Shown here piece after piece: positions 16,043 to 23,309 of a stretch of 64,000 nucleotides of DNA. The stretch spans positions 293,278 through 357,277 of the forward strand of contig NZ_JADKRX010000003.1 in NCBI RefSeq assembly GCF_015350975.1, written 5' to 3'. The DNA comes from Curtobacterium sp. VKM Ac-1395. GTDB taxonomy: Bacteria; Actinomycetota; Actinomycetes; Actinomycetales; Microbacteriaceae. Under the pieces are notes generated by a model. It worked only from the letters and a program-made list of their open reading frames with translations, did no database searches and had not been told where the DNA came from. Numbering within the stretch: position 1 is the stretch's first letter; each line of letters starts with the position of its first letter. Both the position numbers and the translations under genes were made by a program.

Positions 16043-16064
16043 AAACGGAAGCACGCTTCCGTTT
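16043..16064. promoter_or_regulatory. TetR-type operator, perfect 22-bp palindrome
   Basis: AAACGGAAGC-AC-GCTTCCGTTT: two perfect 10-bp arms with a 2-bp centre, midway in the 78-bp gap between the divergent TetR and amidohydrolase starts. Symmetry and position are those of a TetR dimer operator covering both promoters. Confidence 0.85.
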
Positions 16065-16080
16065 ACGAATTGGAGACCCC

Positions 16081-17700
16081 ATGAACGCCCCAGCCGAACT
16101 CATCGTCGAAGCTCGCACCGACACCAGCCGGGCGGCAGTCGCCGTGCGCGACGGCAGGATCGTGGCAGTCGCCGCGGATGCCGACGGCGTCGATGCACTG
16201 CACGGCACCTGGCGCGGCGACTCCACCTCCGTCCTCCCGCAACACGGGGTCCTTGCTCCGCTCTTCATCGACACGCACAACCACCTCGCGTTGGCATCTC
16301 GGAACGTGCTCGGAGTGCCCATGCACGACGTGCGAACGATCGACGAGATCCTCGATCGCATCCGGGAACGCGCCGCGCACACTCCGGCAGGATCCTGGGT
16401 CATCACCGCGGCGGACTGGCACGAGATGCAGCTACAGGAACGCCGCTTCCCCACCGCAATCGAGCTCGACGAGGCAGCACCGGACCACCTCGTCCTGGTG
16501 CAGCGTGGCGGCCACAACGCCGTCTTGAACAATGCAGCGCTTGCTGCTGCCGGCGTCACCGCAACCTCCGGCGACGTCGCTGACGGGTATGTCGCTCGGG
16601 CCGACGACGGGACCCCCACCGGGCTGCTCCAGGACGGTGCGCTCACCGCGATGCAGTCGATGCTCCCCGAGGTACCCCAGGAGGACCTCATCAAGGGGAT
16701 CGAAGCGACGAGTCGCACCTACCGGGCAGCCGGCGTCGGCGTCGTCCGGGACCCAGCCGTGTCCGTGGAGGAGTGGGGCGCGTTGCAGCGAGCCCGGGCA
16801 GAGAACCGGTTGCACGTCCGAGCGTTCTCGATGATCTTCTCCCCCTCTCCGCTCATCGCTGCGGCTGGCTCGATGGATGATTACCTCGACGGACTCGAGG
16901 CAAAGGGAATCCACCCGGACAACGGTGACGACCTCCTCCGACTCTGGGGTATCAAGCTCGTCGTCGACGGCGGGGTCGAGGCCGCCGCGCTGCGCGAGCC
17001 CTATGCCGACCGGCCGGACTTCACCGGCACCCTGCTGATGACGCCCGACGCGCTGACGGATGCACTGCGCGCCTGCGTCACCCGCGGATGGCCCGTCGGC
17101 ACCCACGCCTGCGGAGACGTCGGAGTCGACGCGTTCCTCGACGCGGTCCATCGGAACGTGGACCGCGGCATCCAGCACGAACACGGCCAGGTCGTCATGG
17201 AGCACGGCGCCCTCATGGACGCCGACCAGATCGCGCGAGCAATCGCACTCGACGTCCACATCACCGCGCAGGAAGCTCTCCGAGATGGGCTCATCGCACC
17301 GTTCGTCGAAGCATGGGGACAGCAGCGGGCCTCCGCGATGTTCCCCTGGCGGGAACTGCTCGACGCTGGCGCATCCGTCAGCGCCGGCACCGACCACCCC
17401 ATCAGCCCCCTCGACCCGATCACTGGCGTCCTCGGAATGACTACCCGACGTACGACGCTTGGGGTCCTCGGCGCCGAGCACGCATGCACCAGAGATGAGG
17501 CGCTCGAGCTTTACACGCGTGCGGGCGCGGCGCTCCTTGGGCACGACCTGACGGGAACAATCACGGTCGGAGCGCCAGCGGACTTCGCCGTGTACGCGGT
17601 TGACCTGCATCACGCCCCCGACGAAGCGCTCGCTGGCGCCCACCCGACCCTGAGCGTCCTCGCCGGTGAAGTGCTTCACCACCAGGAGGTTTCTCGATAG
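16081..17700 (+). CDS. Amidohydrolase, YtcJ-like family 3
   Basis: A 539-residue metal-dependent hydrolase of the amidohydrolase_3 group. After an N-terminal beta domain, FIDTHNHLALASRN carries the metal-binding HxH. GSWVITAADWHEMQLQ and LVLQRGGHNAVLNNAALAAA follow the family layout. KLVVDGGVEAAALREPY, GTHACGDVGVDAFLDAV and SAGTDHPISPLDPI hold the later ligands, including the final Asp. A small beta domain closes the protein (GTITVGAPADFAVYAVD). GGAG precedes the ATG. It is divergent from a TetR repressor with a shared operator, so probably substrate-induced. Members hydrolyse N-acyl or formamide-like compounds; the substrate cannot be read. The stop lies in a dispersed palindrome. Confidence 0.9.
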   Translation: MNAPAELIVEARTDTSRAAVAVRDGRIVAVAADADGVDALHGTWRGDSTSVLPQHGVLAPLFIDTHNHLALASRNVLGVPMHDVRTIDEILDRIRERAAHTPAGSWVITAADWHEMQLQERRFPTAIELDEAAPDHLVLVQRGGHNAVLNNAALAAAGVTATSGDVADGYVARADDGTPTGLLQDGALTAMQSMLPEVPQEDLIKGIEATSRTYRAAGVGVVRDPAVSVEEWGALQRARAENRLHVRAFSMIFSPSPLIAAAGSMDDYLDGLEAKGIHPDNGDDLLRLWGIKLVVDGGVEAAALREPYADRPDFTGTLLMTPDALTDALRACVTRGWPVGTHACGDVGVDAFLDAVHRNVDRGIQHEHGQVVMEHGALMDADQIARAIALDVHITAQEALRDGLIAPFVEAWGQQRASAMFPWRELLDAGASVSAGTDHPISPLDPITGVLGMTTRRTTLGVLGAEHACTRDEALELYTRAGAALLGHDLTGTITVGAPADFAVYAVDLHHAPDEALAGAHPTLSVLAGEVLHHQEVSR

Positions 17701-17714
17701 CCGATCGGCTGGAC
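17694..17714 (+). repeat. Dispersed palindromic repeat, copy 8
   Basis: TCTCGATAGCCGATCGGCTGG. It includes the last codons and the TAG stop of the amidohydrolase gene. The same TCTCGATAGCC context ends the GNAT gene at 20882. Confidence 0.75.
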
Positions 17715-17740
17715 GCCGTTTGACCCGTTAGTTTCAGGCA

Positions 17741-18025
17741 ATGGGCGAGATGAGACTGTCAGGCCAGCTCGTGTGTGCGACTGAGGAGGAATCTCGTCGA
17801 GTTCGCGAGCACCTCCCGGAACACACTCGGCTCACCCGGGCCGAACCAGGATGCGTCGCCTTCGAGGTCGCCCCGACCGAGAGTCCGTTGACGTGGTCCG
17901 TCGAGGAACGGTTCGAGAGCCGCGACGACTTCGACGCTCATCAGGAGCGAGTGCAGTCCAGTGAGTGGGGTCGAGCTACTGCCGGCATCGAACGCCGGTA
18001 CGTCGTTGACGAACTCGACCGATGA
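17741..18025 (+). CDS. Antibiotic biosynthesis monooxygenase (ABM)-domain protein
   Basis: A 94-residue single domain: SGQLVCATEEESRRVREHLP, then TRAEPGCVAFEVAPTESPLT, WSVEERFESRDDFDAHQERV and a short helix. This is the dimeric ferredoxin-like ABM fold seen in quinol monooxygenases and small detoxifying enzymes. The ATG has TAGTTT at 17729-17734 exactly 6 nt upstream. It lies 40 bp after the amidohydrolase but has its own promoter-like box, so may be separate. The substrate is unknown. Confidence 0.8.
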   Translation: MGEMRLSGQLVCATEEESRRVREHLPEHTRLTRAEPGCVAFEVAPTESPLTWSVEERFESRDDFDAHQERVQSSEWGRATAGIERRYVVDELDR

Positions 18026-18035
18026 GCCATCGGTC
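18017..18035 (+). terminator. Hairpin at the 3' end of the ABM gene
   Basis: GACCGATG and CATCGGTC around a 3-nt loop, a perfect 8-bp stem that contains the TGA stop. It has no T-tract, so it may be a weak terminator or a 3' stabilising hairpin. Confidence 0.4.
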
Positions 18036-18242
18036 AGCGAGATCGCGTGGAAGGTCTCGCACTGGTTCGGTACCGACGTGGGTCAGGGCGCTGGTACACG
18101 GTCATCGAGAGGTCGTCATCCACGCCATGCACCCGCTCGGCGTGTGTGTCTGGGTGGGTGGGCTCGTCGCCGTCATGCTTCTCCGCGCCCGACCGGCAGC
18201 GGCAGGATGGAACCATCCGGGCGCTGCCGGACACTCCAGGGC

Positions 18243-18809
18243 ATGAGGACCGGAAGCGGCGACGACGCCGAGGACTGGGCGGCTGCAGGCCGCGGCGACG
18301 GGGAGGCCTACGGCCGCGTCTTCGACCGCCATCGCGACCGAGTACGACGGCACGCCGTGCGGCTGGTGCCGCCCGAGGTGGACGTCGACGACGTCGTCGC
18401 GGTGGTGTTCCTCGAGGCCTGGCGTCGGCGGCGCACCGCTCGGCTCGTGGACGGCGACCTGCTCCCTTGGCTGCTCGTGACGGCGACGAACGTAGCGCGG
18501 AACGCCACCCGGGCGACGATGCGCCACCGACGCCTCCTCGCGACGCTGCCGCCCGCCGAGCACGCGCCCGACCCCGCCGACCGACACGACGACGGTGCCG
18601 CCGTCGCGGCCTTCCGTCGGCTGGCGGTCGCCGACCAGCAGGTCCTCGCACTCTGTGTCATCGCGGGGCACCGCGAAGCCGAGGCGGCTGCCGTGCTCGG
18701 CGTGCCGATCGGGACGGTCAAGTCCCGCCTCTCCCGCGCTCGGAAGCGCCTCGGCGCCCAGTTCACGGAGCACCCAGCCGTCCCGACGACCAGCGGAGGA
18801 CACCGATGA
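18243..18809 (+). CDS. ECF-type RNA polymerase sigma factor
   Basis: A 188-residue protein. Region 2 (FDRHRDRVRRHAVRL, then VDVDDVVAVVFLEAWRRR) covers residues ~25-65. Region 4 covers ~125-170 with LAVADQQVLALCVIAGHREA and VLGVPIGTVKSRLSRARKRL, the -35-reading HTH. A linker of about 50 residues lies between. The ATG at 18243 starts just before region 2. Its TGA overlaps the next ATG (ATGA), so it is co-translated with a membrane protein that may act as anti-sigma or sensor. No zinc-binding anti-sigma motif is present in that partner. Confidence 0.88.
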   Translation: MRTGSGDDAEDWAAAGRGDGEAYGRVFDRHRDRVRRHAVRLVPPEVDVDDVVAVVFLEAWRRRRTARLVDGDLLPWLLVTATNVARNATRATMRHRRLLATLPPAEHAPDPADRHDDGAAVAAFRRLAVADQQVLALCVIAGHREAEAAAVLGVPIGTVKSRLSRARKRLGAQFTEHPAVPTTSGGHR

Positions 18810-19624
18810 CCACCACACCTCGCGACCGCGCCCTGCGCGCCCTGCTCGTCGACCGCGTCGAGCGGTCTGTGCGTCGCCGCCGCTGGCTCATCCCCACCGT
18901 CGGCGTCGGCGCGTTCGTCGTGGCGGGCGCACTGACCGCCGGGGCCCTTGTCGGGACCGGGCTCCTGCAGCAGTCGCTCGCGCCGGAGGACGCGGCCGCC
19001 CTCGTCGCGACGGGCGCGGCCGGTGACGTGACGCTGCTCGGCGCGCCGGTCGTTCGGGTGTCGGACGGTCCGACGAGCCTCACGCTGCCCGAGCGGCCGT
19101 CCGGTGCGCAGCACGTGGCCGTCGGCCTGCAGTGCGCGCCGACCGGCACCGCGTCCGTCGCGGTCGCCGGCGGAGTACCGACGACCGCGGACTGCGGCAC
19201 CTCGGTCTCGCTGCCGGTCGGCGCGGACACAGCAGGTCGGCCGACTGTGCGGGTCGAGCACGACGGGCCGATGACTGTCTGGGCGTCGTGGGCGCGCCCC
19301 GACCCGATCCCGGGGCCGTCGCCCGAGCAGCAAGCCGCCCTCGAAGACGGTGTCGTCACCCGTTCCGAGTACGTCGCGGCCTGGGACCGGTACGTGGGGT
19401 GCATGCGGGCATCCGGGCACCCCGTCGACCTGGGCCCTCTGCAGCCCGTCGTGTTCGTGAGTGGGATCCCGACCGAGGCCCTCCAGGCCGACAGCCGGTG
19501 CGGAGCGTCCGAGCTCCTCGACGTCAACGCGATGTGGCAGAACGAGCACCCGGACGCGGAGCCGTACACGCCCGCTGCGGGAGCACCGTACGACCCGGCG
19601 ACCGACCCCGAGTACGCGGGCTAG
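18806..19624 (+). CDS. Membrane-anchored extracytoplasmic protein coupled to the ECF sigma gene
   Basis: A 272-residue protein. About 27 cytoplasmic residues rich in Arg (LVDRVERSVRRRRW) precede one TM (IPTVGVGAFVVAGALTAGALVG). An exported domain of about 215 residues follows, with a Thr/Ser/Pro-rich beta part and a Cys-containing end (RYVGCMRASGHPVDL, DSRCGASELLDVN). The layout of short cytoplasmic tail, one TM and outside domain fits an anti-sigma or sensor partner, and the 4-bp overlap with the sigma gene supports it. The cytoplasmic part is shorter than usual anti-sigma domains, so the role is inferred. Confidence 0.75.
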   Translation: MTTTPRDRALRALLVDRVERSVRRRRWLIPTVGVGAFVVAGALTAGALVGTGLLQQSLAPEDAAALVATGAAGDVTLLGAPVVRVSDGPTSLTLPERPSGAQHVAVGLQCAPTGTASVAVAGGVPTTADCGTSVSLPVGADTAGRPTVRVEHDGPMTVWASWARPDPIPGPSPEQQAALEDGVVTRSEYVAAWDRYVGCMRASGHPVDLGPLQPVVFVSGIPTEALQADSRCGASELLDVNAMWQNEHPDAEPYTPAAGAPYDPATDPEYAG

Positions 19625-19748
19625 GTACCGGCGGCCGCGTGGTCGATGTGCCCAGCTGCTGCTCTCACGGACATGCGTTCGGGGTCGGGCCGGTGTTCCT
19701 CCTGTTGCTCTCGCAACTGGGGAGGCACCGGTTCGTTCAACCAGGTGA

Positions 19749-19772
19749 CCGGTAGTCGATCGGCTACCGGAC
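19749..19772 (-). repeat. Dispersed palindromic repeat, copy 9 (most symmetric)
   Basis: CCGGTAG-TCGATCG-GCTACCGG, nearly perfect dyad, 6 bp past the stop of minus-strand gene 19779-20021. Confidence 0.85.
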
Positions 19773-19778
19773 ATGGAG

Positions 19779-20021
19779 TCAGAGGCCGCGTCTGGCTTGC
19801 CATCGGTTGATGAGGAAGACGACGATGCCGAGCACGGCGAGCCCGAGGCCGATGAGCATGTGCGCGGGGCTACCGCCGTGGGCAAGGTCGATCCCTCCCT
19901 GTACCGACTGGATGATACCGACAGCGACCACTACCCACGGAAAGACGTCGCGCAATAGGTCGGGGCGCAGAGTCCGGAATCGTCTGGGCGTCTCGTTCGC
20001 TTCCTCATGCCCGTCGCTCAT
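19779..20021 (-). CDS. Small two-TM membrane protein
   Basis: An 80-residue protein: a charged 25-residue start (EEANETPRRFRTLRPDLLRD), TM1 (PWVVVAVGIIQSVQGGIDLA), then HGGSPAHMLIG and TM2, ending RWQARRGL. ATG 20021 has GGGAG about 10 nt upstream. Unknown family; it resembles other two-TM orphans in this stretch in layout only. Confidence 0.55.
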   Translation of the reverse strand: MSDGHEEANETPRRFRTLRPDLLRDVFPWVVVAVGIIQSVQGGIDLAHGGSPAHMLIGLGLAVLGIVVFLINRWQARRGL

Positions 20022-20055
20022 GAGCGTCAGGCTCCCAGATCACGGGTGACGCCGC

Positions 20056-20079
20056 CCGGTAGACGACCGGCTAGCGGAC
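20056..20079. repeat. Dispersed palindromic repeat, copy 10
   Basis: CCGGTAGACGACCGGCTAGCGG, between two divergently transcribed small membrane-protein genes, the clearest copy not at a 3' end. Confidence 0.65.
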
Positions 20080-20119
20080 ACCGCTCGAGCCAGCACCCCC
20101 CCCGAGTACCGTGGACGCC

Positions 20120-20377
20120 GTGACGGATCGCTGGATAGACAACGTGCCTGATGCTCCGGCCGGTATCTTGGGCGCTTGGTTCAACGCTCTCCTGGGCGTT
20201 GCACTTGTCCTGGGTGCGCCCACCATCGCCTTCACCACTGGTGAAGCCCCGGCGAGTGTTCTGTTCGCCATCGCAGCCCTGGGGCTCTTCGGTTTTCTGG
20301 AAGTCGTCTTCGTCTACAAGCTCTATCAGCGAATCGCCGGTCGACGCGCGCTTCGCGCAGAGCGCGACGACGACTGA
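20120..20377 (+). CDS. Small two-TM membrane protein, probably leaderless
   Basis: An 85-residue protein: a hydrophilic start, TM at ~residues 18-38 and 43-65, then a basic tail (KLYQRIAGRRALRAERDDD). GTG 20120 is preferred over GTG 20111 because TACCGT (20107-20112) lies 7 nt before it and overlaps the earlier codon. Unknown function. Confidence 0.5.
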   Translation: MTDRWIDNVPDAPAGILGAWFNALLGVALVLGAPTIAFTTGEAPASVLFAIAALGLFGFLEVVFVYKLYQRIAGRRALRAERDDD

Positions 20378-20508
20378 GGATCAGATTGAGGGCGTTCACC
20401 CGTCCGTAGGTCAATCGGCCCGTGAGACGAACGACGGAGGTCGGCGATCGCGCCAGCGAGAGGAGCTCCTGCGCCGCGCGTCGTCCTCGGCCGTAGCTGA
20501 CGCAATTC

Positions 20509-20547
<39 letters not shown>

Positions 20548-20631
20548 TCATCAGTGGCGTGCTCGCGCGGCTTTGGGGCGCATTGCGTTCCTACTGACCC
20601 AGGAGTCACGAGCCAGGACGAAAGGCATCGA

Positions 20632-20838
20632 GTGATCATCAAAGAAGGCAAAGAGTTGCTCGGCGCCGTCTTGGCGTCCGTCTTCGTGGCGATGGGTGGC
20701 GTGTGTCTCCTGACACCGCTCAGGGATGAAGTGTCGCGTCATGGATTCCCGATGTGGCTGCTCGGGCTGGTCCTGGTCGTTTGCGGTCTTGTCCTGTGGG
20801 GTGGCGTGGTGCGGAACCTACTGCGTCGCCGGGGGTGA
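20632..20838 (+). CDS. Small two-TM membrane protein
   Basis: A 68-residue protein: TM1 (LLGAVLASVFVAMGGVCLL), a short polar loop, TM2 (MWLLGLVLVVCGLVLWGGVV) and RNLLRRRG. GTG 20632 has AAAGG 6 nt upstream. Unknown function. Followed 30 bp later by a palindrome copy. Confidence 0.55.
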   Translation: MIIKEGKELLGAVLASVFVAMGGVCLLTPLRDEVSRHGFPMWLLGLVLVVCGLVLWGGVVRNLLRRRG

Positions 20839-20867
20839 GGCGCAAACGCTTCGTTGCAGGAAACATT

Positions 20868-20890
20868 CGAGAGCGGATTGGCTATCGAGA
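20868..20890 (-). repeat. Dispersed palindromic repeat, copy 11
   Basis: TCTCGATAGCCAATCCGC on the minus strand; its TAG is the stop codon of the GNAT gene. Confidence 0.7.
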
Positions 20891-21487
20891 CGCGGTGGCG
20901 CTGGCGGCAAGGCGCTCGTGGAGTGCGAATTTGACGGTGGGCCACTCGTCGTCGGTGATGGAGTACACCACCGTGTCTCGGATTGTGCCGTTCTCGAACA
21001 CGGTGTGCTTCCGAAGCACGCCATCTTGCTTCGCCCCAAGCCCTTCGATCGCTCGACGTGACTGGTGGTTGTGCCAGTGGGCACGGAACTCAACGGCCAG
21101 GCACCGCAGCTCCTCGAACGCTCGTACGAGGAGTAGAAGTTTCGTCGCAGTGTTGAGGCCGGTCCGTTGAGCCTTCTTGCCGAGCCATGTGGACCCGGTT
21201 TCGAGTCGCCTGTTGGCGGGGTCGAGGTTGCAGTAGGTCGTCATCCCGACCGCTCGATCGCTTCGTACGTCGATGACAGCCCAAGGGGCCATATGGCCGT
21301 CGCGTTGAAGTGCGAGGCGATTCTCGATCGTGTCGTGCATCTGATCGGGAGACGGGATGTGGGTGTACCAGGTTCGCCATAGCGCTCCCACTGACACTGC
21401 TTGTGCGAGGTCCGCCGCGTGCGCGAGGGACAGCGGTTCCAAGCGCGCCACCCGGTTGCTCAGGACCGGGGTCTCCCATTGCTCCAT
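20882..21487 (-). CDS. GNAT-family N-acetyltransferase, RimJ/RimL-like
   Basis: A 201-residue protein. It starts VARLEPLSLAHAADLAQAV, continues AVIDVRSDRAVGMTTYCNLD (beta strands), then TGSTWLGKKAQRTGLNTATK in the acetyl-CoA-binding position, and VEFRAHWHNHQSRRAIEGLG as the late signature. This pattern belongs to GNATs that acetylate protein N-termini or small amines. ATG 21487 has TAGGCT exactly 6 nt upstream (21494-21499), so it is probably leaderless. The gene stands alone among orphan genes; substrate unknown. Confidence 0.85.
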   Translation of the reverse strand: MEQWETPVLSNRVARLEPLSLAHAADLAQAVSVGALWRTWYTHIPSPDQMHDTIENRLALQRDGHMAPWAVIDVRSDRAVGMTTYCNLDPANRRLETGSTWLGKKAQRTGLNTATKLLLLVRAFEELRCLAVEFRAHWHNHQSRRAIEGLGAKQDGVLRKHTVFENGTIRDTVVYSITDDEWPTVKFALHERLAASATASR

Positions 21488-21528
21488 GAGCAGAGCCTAG
21501 GCACCCGGCCCATTCTGAACCGTCCAAT

Positions 21529-21547
21529 CTCGGATCGGCTATCAGGC
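21529..21547 (-). repeat. Dispersed palindromic repeat, copy 12
   Basis: CCTGATAGCCGATCCGAG on the minus strand, 80 bp past the stop of the minus-strand gene 21628-21936. Confidence 0.65.
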
Positions 21548-21627
21548 GGGGTCTAGGAGGGCTCGGGGCCGCTTCACTCGGGCTCTGACTGAGCGCCCTC
21601 GTCGACCGCCGACGTGCAGGTCGGGCG

Positions 21628-21936
21628 CTAGAGGATCACGGCCAGGACGACCCATCCGACGATCGCTGATGCCATTACCAGCAAGAGCGGAGAGACCGAC
21701 ACTGGTCGTCCCTCAAGTGGTCGTCGCCGTTCCTGCACGACGACGAGAACGACGCTAGCTACGAGAATCCCAAGTACGACGGCCCATACCGCCCACCAGG
21801 CACCCCCACGTCCTAGTGCGAAGGCAAGCCAGCCGCCCTGCGCCGGAAGTAGGAGGGCTCCACCGACTCGGTGGGTCACCTCACGTCGTCGCCAGCTAGG
21901 GTTCTGGCGCGCGTCGGGGCTGCGATCACGGACCAT
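21628..21936 (-). CDS. Small membrane protein, probably leaderless
   Basis: A 102-residue protein with a basic 20-residue start and three hydrophobic segments (~25-45, 46-66, 82-102). ATG 21936 has TAGATT on the minus strand (21943-21948) exactly 6 nt upstream. Unknown family. Confidence 0.55.
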   Translation of the reverse strand: MVRDRSPDARQNPSWRRREVTHRVGGALLLPAQGGWLAFALGRGGAWWAVWAVVLGILVASVVLVVVQERRRPLEGRPVSVSPLLLVMASAIVGWVVLAVIL

Positions 21937-22005
21937 CCGCTCAATCTAGCGAGCGAGTTTGCTATGGCCCGCTTTCCACCGCCGTGATTTCGGAGCTTCC
22001 AACGC

Positions 22006-22031
22006 GTCCGGTCGACGATCGGCTACTAGAC
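22006..22031 (-). repeat. Dispersed palindromic repeat, copy 13
   Basis: GTCTAGTAGCCGATCGTCG on the minus strand, 19 bp past the stop of the minus-strand gene 22051-22485. Confidence 0.7.
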
Positions 22032-22050
22032 ATGAGGTTCTGGTCATCCC

Positions 22051-22485
22051 CTAGCCCTCGGAGTGGTCTTGCTCTGTTCCCGCGGCCCATCGCCGGTACG
22101 CGCGGTCGATACGCTGCTTGACCCGTGCGTCAGGAGTGTTGTCGGTGATGTGCGAGTAACTCATGGCGATGGGGATGATGATCCGATGCTCGTGTCCTCG
22201 CCTCGCACGTATGACTGTGGTGCCCTCTTCAACGCGCAGCACATCACCCCGAGGAATCCGTCTTCGCGAGATGAGTCCGGTCAGTACGAGCTCGTTCGGC
22301 GCGAACTCGACCTTCAGTGCCGAGAGACGCCACCACATCAGGGCGAAGAGAGCGGCGACGATCCACATGGGCGCCGCGTCCTCGATCACCAGCGCCGAGA
22401 CAGCGCAAAACACGGTGAAGGCAGCGAACCCTAGAGCGAGGATGAGCCTCGTGATCGGGGTGAACCGTACGACTCGGTCCGTCAT
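22051..22485 (-). CDS. Two-TM protein with PH-like domain
   Basis: A 144-residue protein: two TM segments (residues ~10-50), then a beta-rich region VEFAPNELVLTGLISRRRIP, RGDVLRVEEGTTVIRARRGHEHRIIIPI and a final helix ARVKQRIDRAYRRWAAG. This layout is typical of bacterial membrane-linked PH-like domains. ATG 22485 has GGAG 9 nt upstream. Unknown ligand; no operon partner. Confidence 0.6.
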   Translation of the reverse strand: MTDRVVRFTPITRLILALGFAAFTVFCAVSALVIEDAAPMWIVAALFALMWWRLSALKVEFAPNELVLTGLISRRRIPRGDVLRVEEGTTVIRARRGHEHRIIIPIAMSYSHITDNTPDARVKQRIDRAYRRWAAGTEQDHSEG

Positions 22486-22700
22486 GGCCGGTGACTCCGT
22501 TCAGGGAAGGCAAGTCGGGCGTTCTGTCACCGGCGGCCATCGATAGGCTGCTCCGCCTCGTGGCCACAGGCCACGAGTGTCGTGGAGCTCCGGCTCGCCC
22601 GGTCGCACACGCTACCGAAGTCCGGATCACCATCCTTCACCGAGACACGAGGCCTCGTCTCGATGGGTCCGATGCAGGTCGTTCCTCAGCCGATGTCTCG

Positions 22701-23309
22701 CTAACGCCCTTCGGCGCCGTTCTGCAGGTGCGCCTCATCCTTGAGCTCGCGGTAAGACGAGCGCAGACGCTTGACACACATCCACACGACTGCGAAGAGA
22801 TGCACGGCGACGAGCACAAGGGCGCCAGTAATCCACGGCGGTGTCGGAATGAGTACTCCCTGCTTCGTGTGCTCCTGAGTTGCCGCGGTCACCAGCGCCG
22901 CGCCGGTCAGCACGAAGGACACCACTACCGCATAGAGGACGTTGGCAAACAACTCGTCAACGAGTCGCGGCAGGAGGGCCTGGCGCTGGACGCGCGGATC
23001 GTGGCTGAGGCTCTGCCGCATCTGGAAGACGTAGATGACAACGCCGAATAAGAAACCGGAGAGGACTGATGCGCCGCCCACGATCGCGGAGGCGTCATTG
23101 ATACGCGCGTCGAACCACCAGCTCGCGGCTCCGAGTACGACTGGCAACGGCAGTTGCAGCAGGAAATCTGGCCACAGGAGCTGATTGGTCCGATGGTGAC
23201 GAAGCGTGCGGAAGTGTTCCCGGATCAGGCCGATCCGGGACGATGCGGCGCCAGCCGAGTTGCCAGTGCTTCTGCTGTCCACTGTCCGCTCTTCCACTGG
23301 TCCTGCCAT
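22701..23309 (-). CDS. Four-TM membrane protein of a two-gene unit
   Basis: A 202-residue protein. A 35-residue soluble start (SSRIGLIREHFRTLRHHRTN) is followed by TM1-TM4 near residues 45-65, 75-97, 120-145 and 155-180, and a charged end (KRLRSSYRELKDEAH). Its 5' part overlaps the upstream gene by 85 bp in another frame. An internal GTG at 23282 with a better Shine-Dalgarno (GGAAGAG) would give a slightly shorter protein. The overlap means both products are made from one transcript. I recognise no family; the pair could be a membrane effector with a cytoplasmic partner. Confidence 0.7.
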   Translation of the reverse strand: MAGPVEERTVDSRSTGNSAGAASSRIGLIREHFRTLRHHRTNQLLWPDFLLQLPLPVVLGAASWWFDARINDASAIVGGASVLSGFLFGVVIYVFQMRQSLSHDPRVQRQALLPRLVDELFANVLYAVVVSFVLTGAALVTAATQEHTKQGVLIPTPPWITGALVLVAVHLFAVVWMCVKRLRSSYRELKDEAHLQNGAEGR

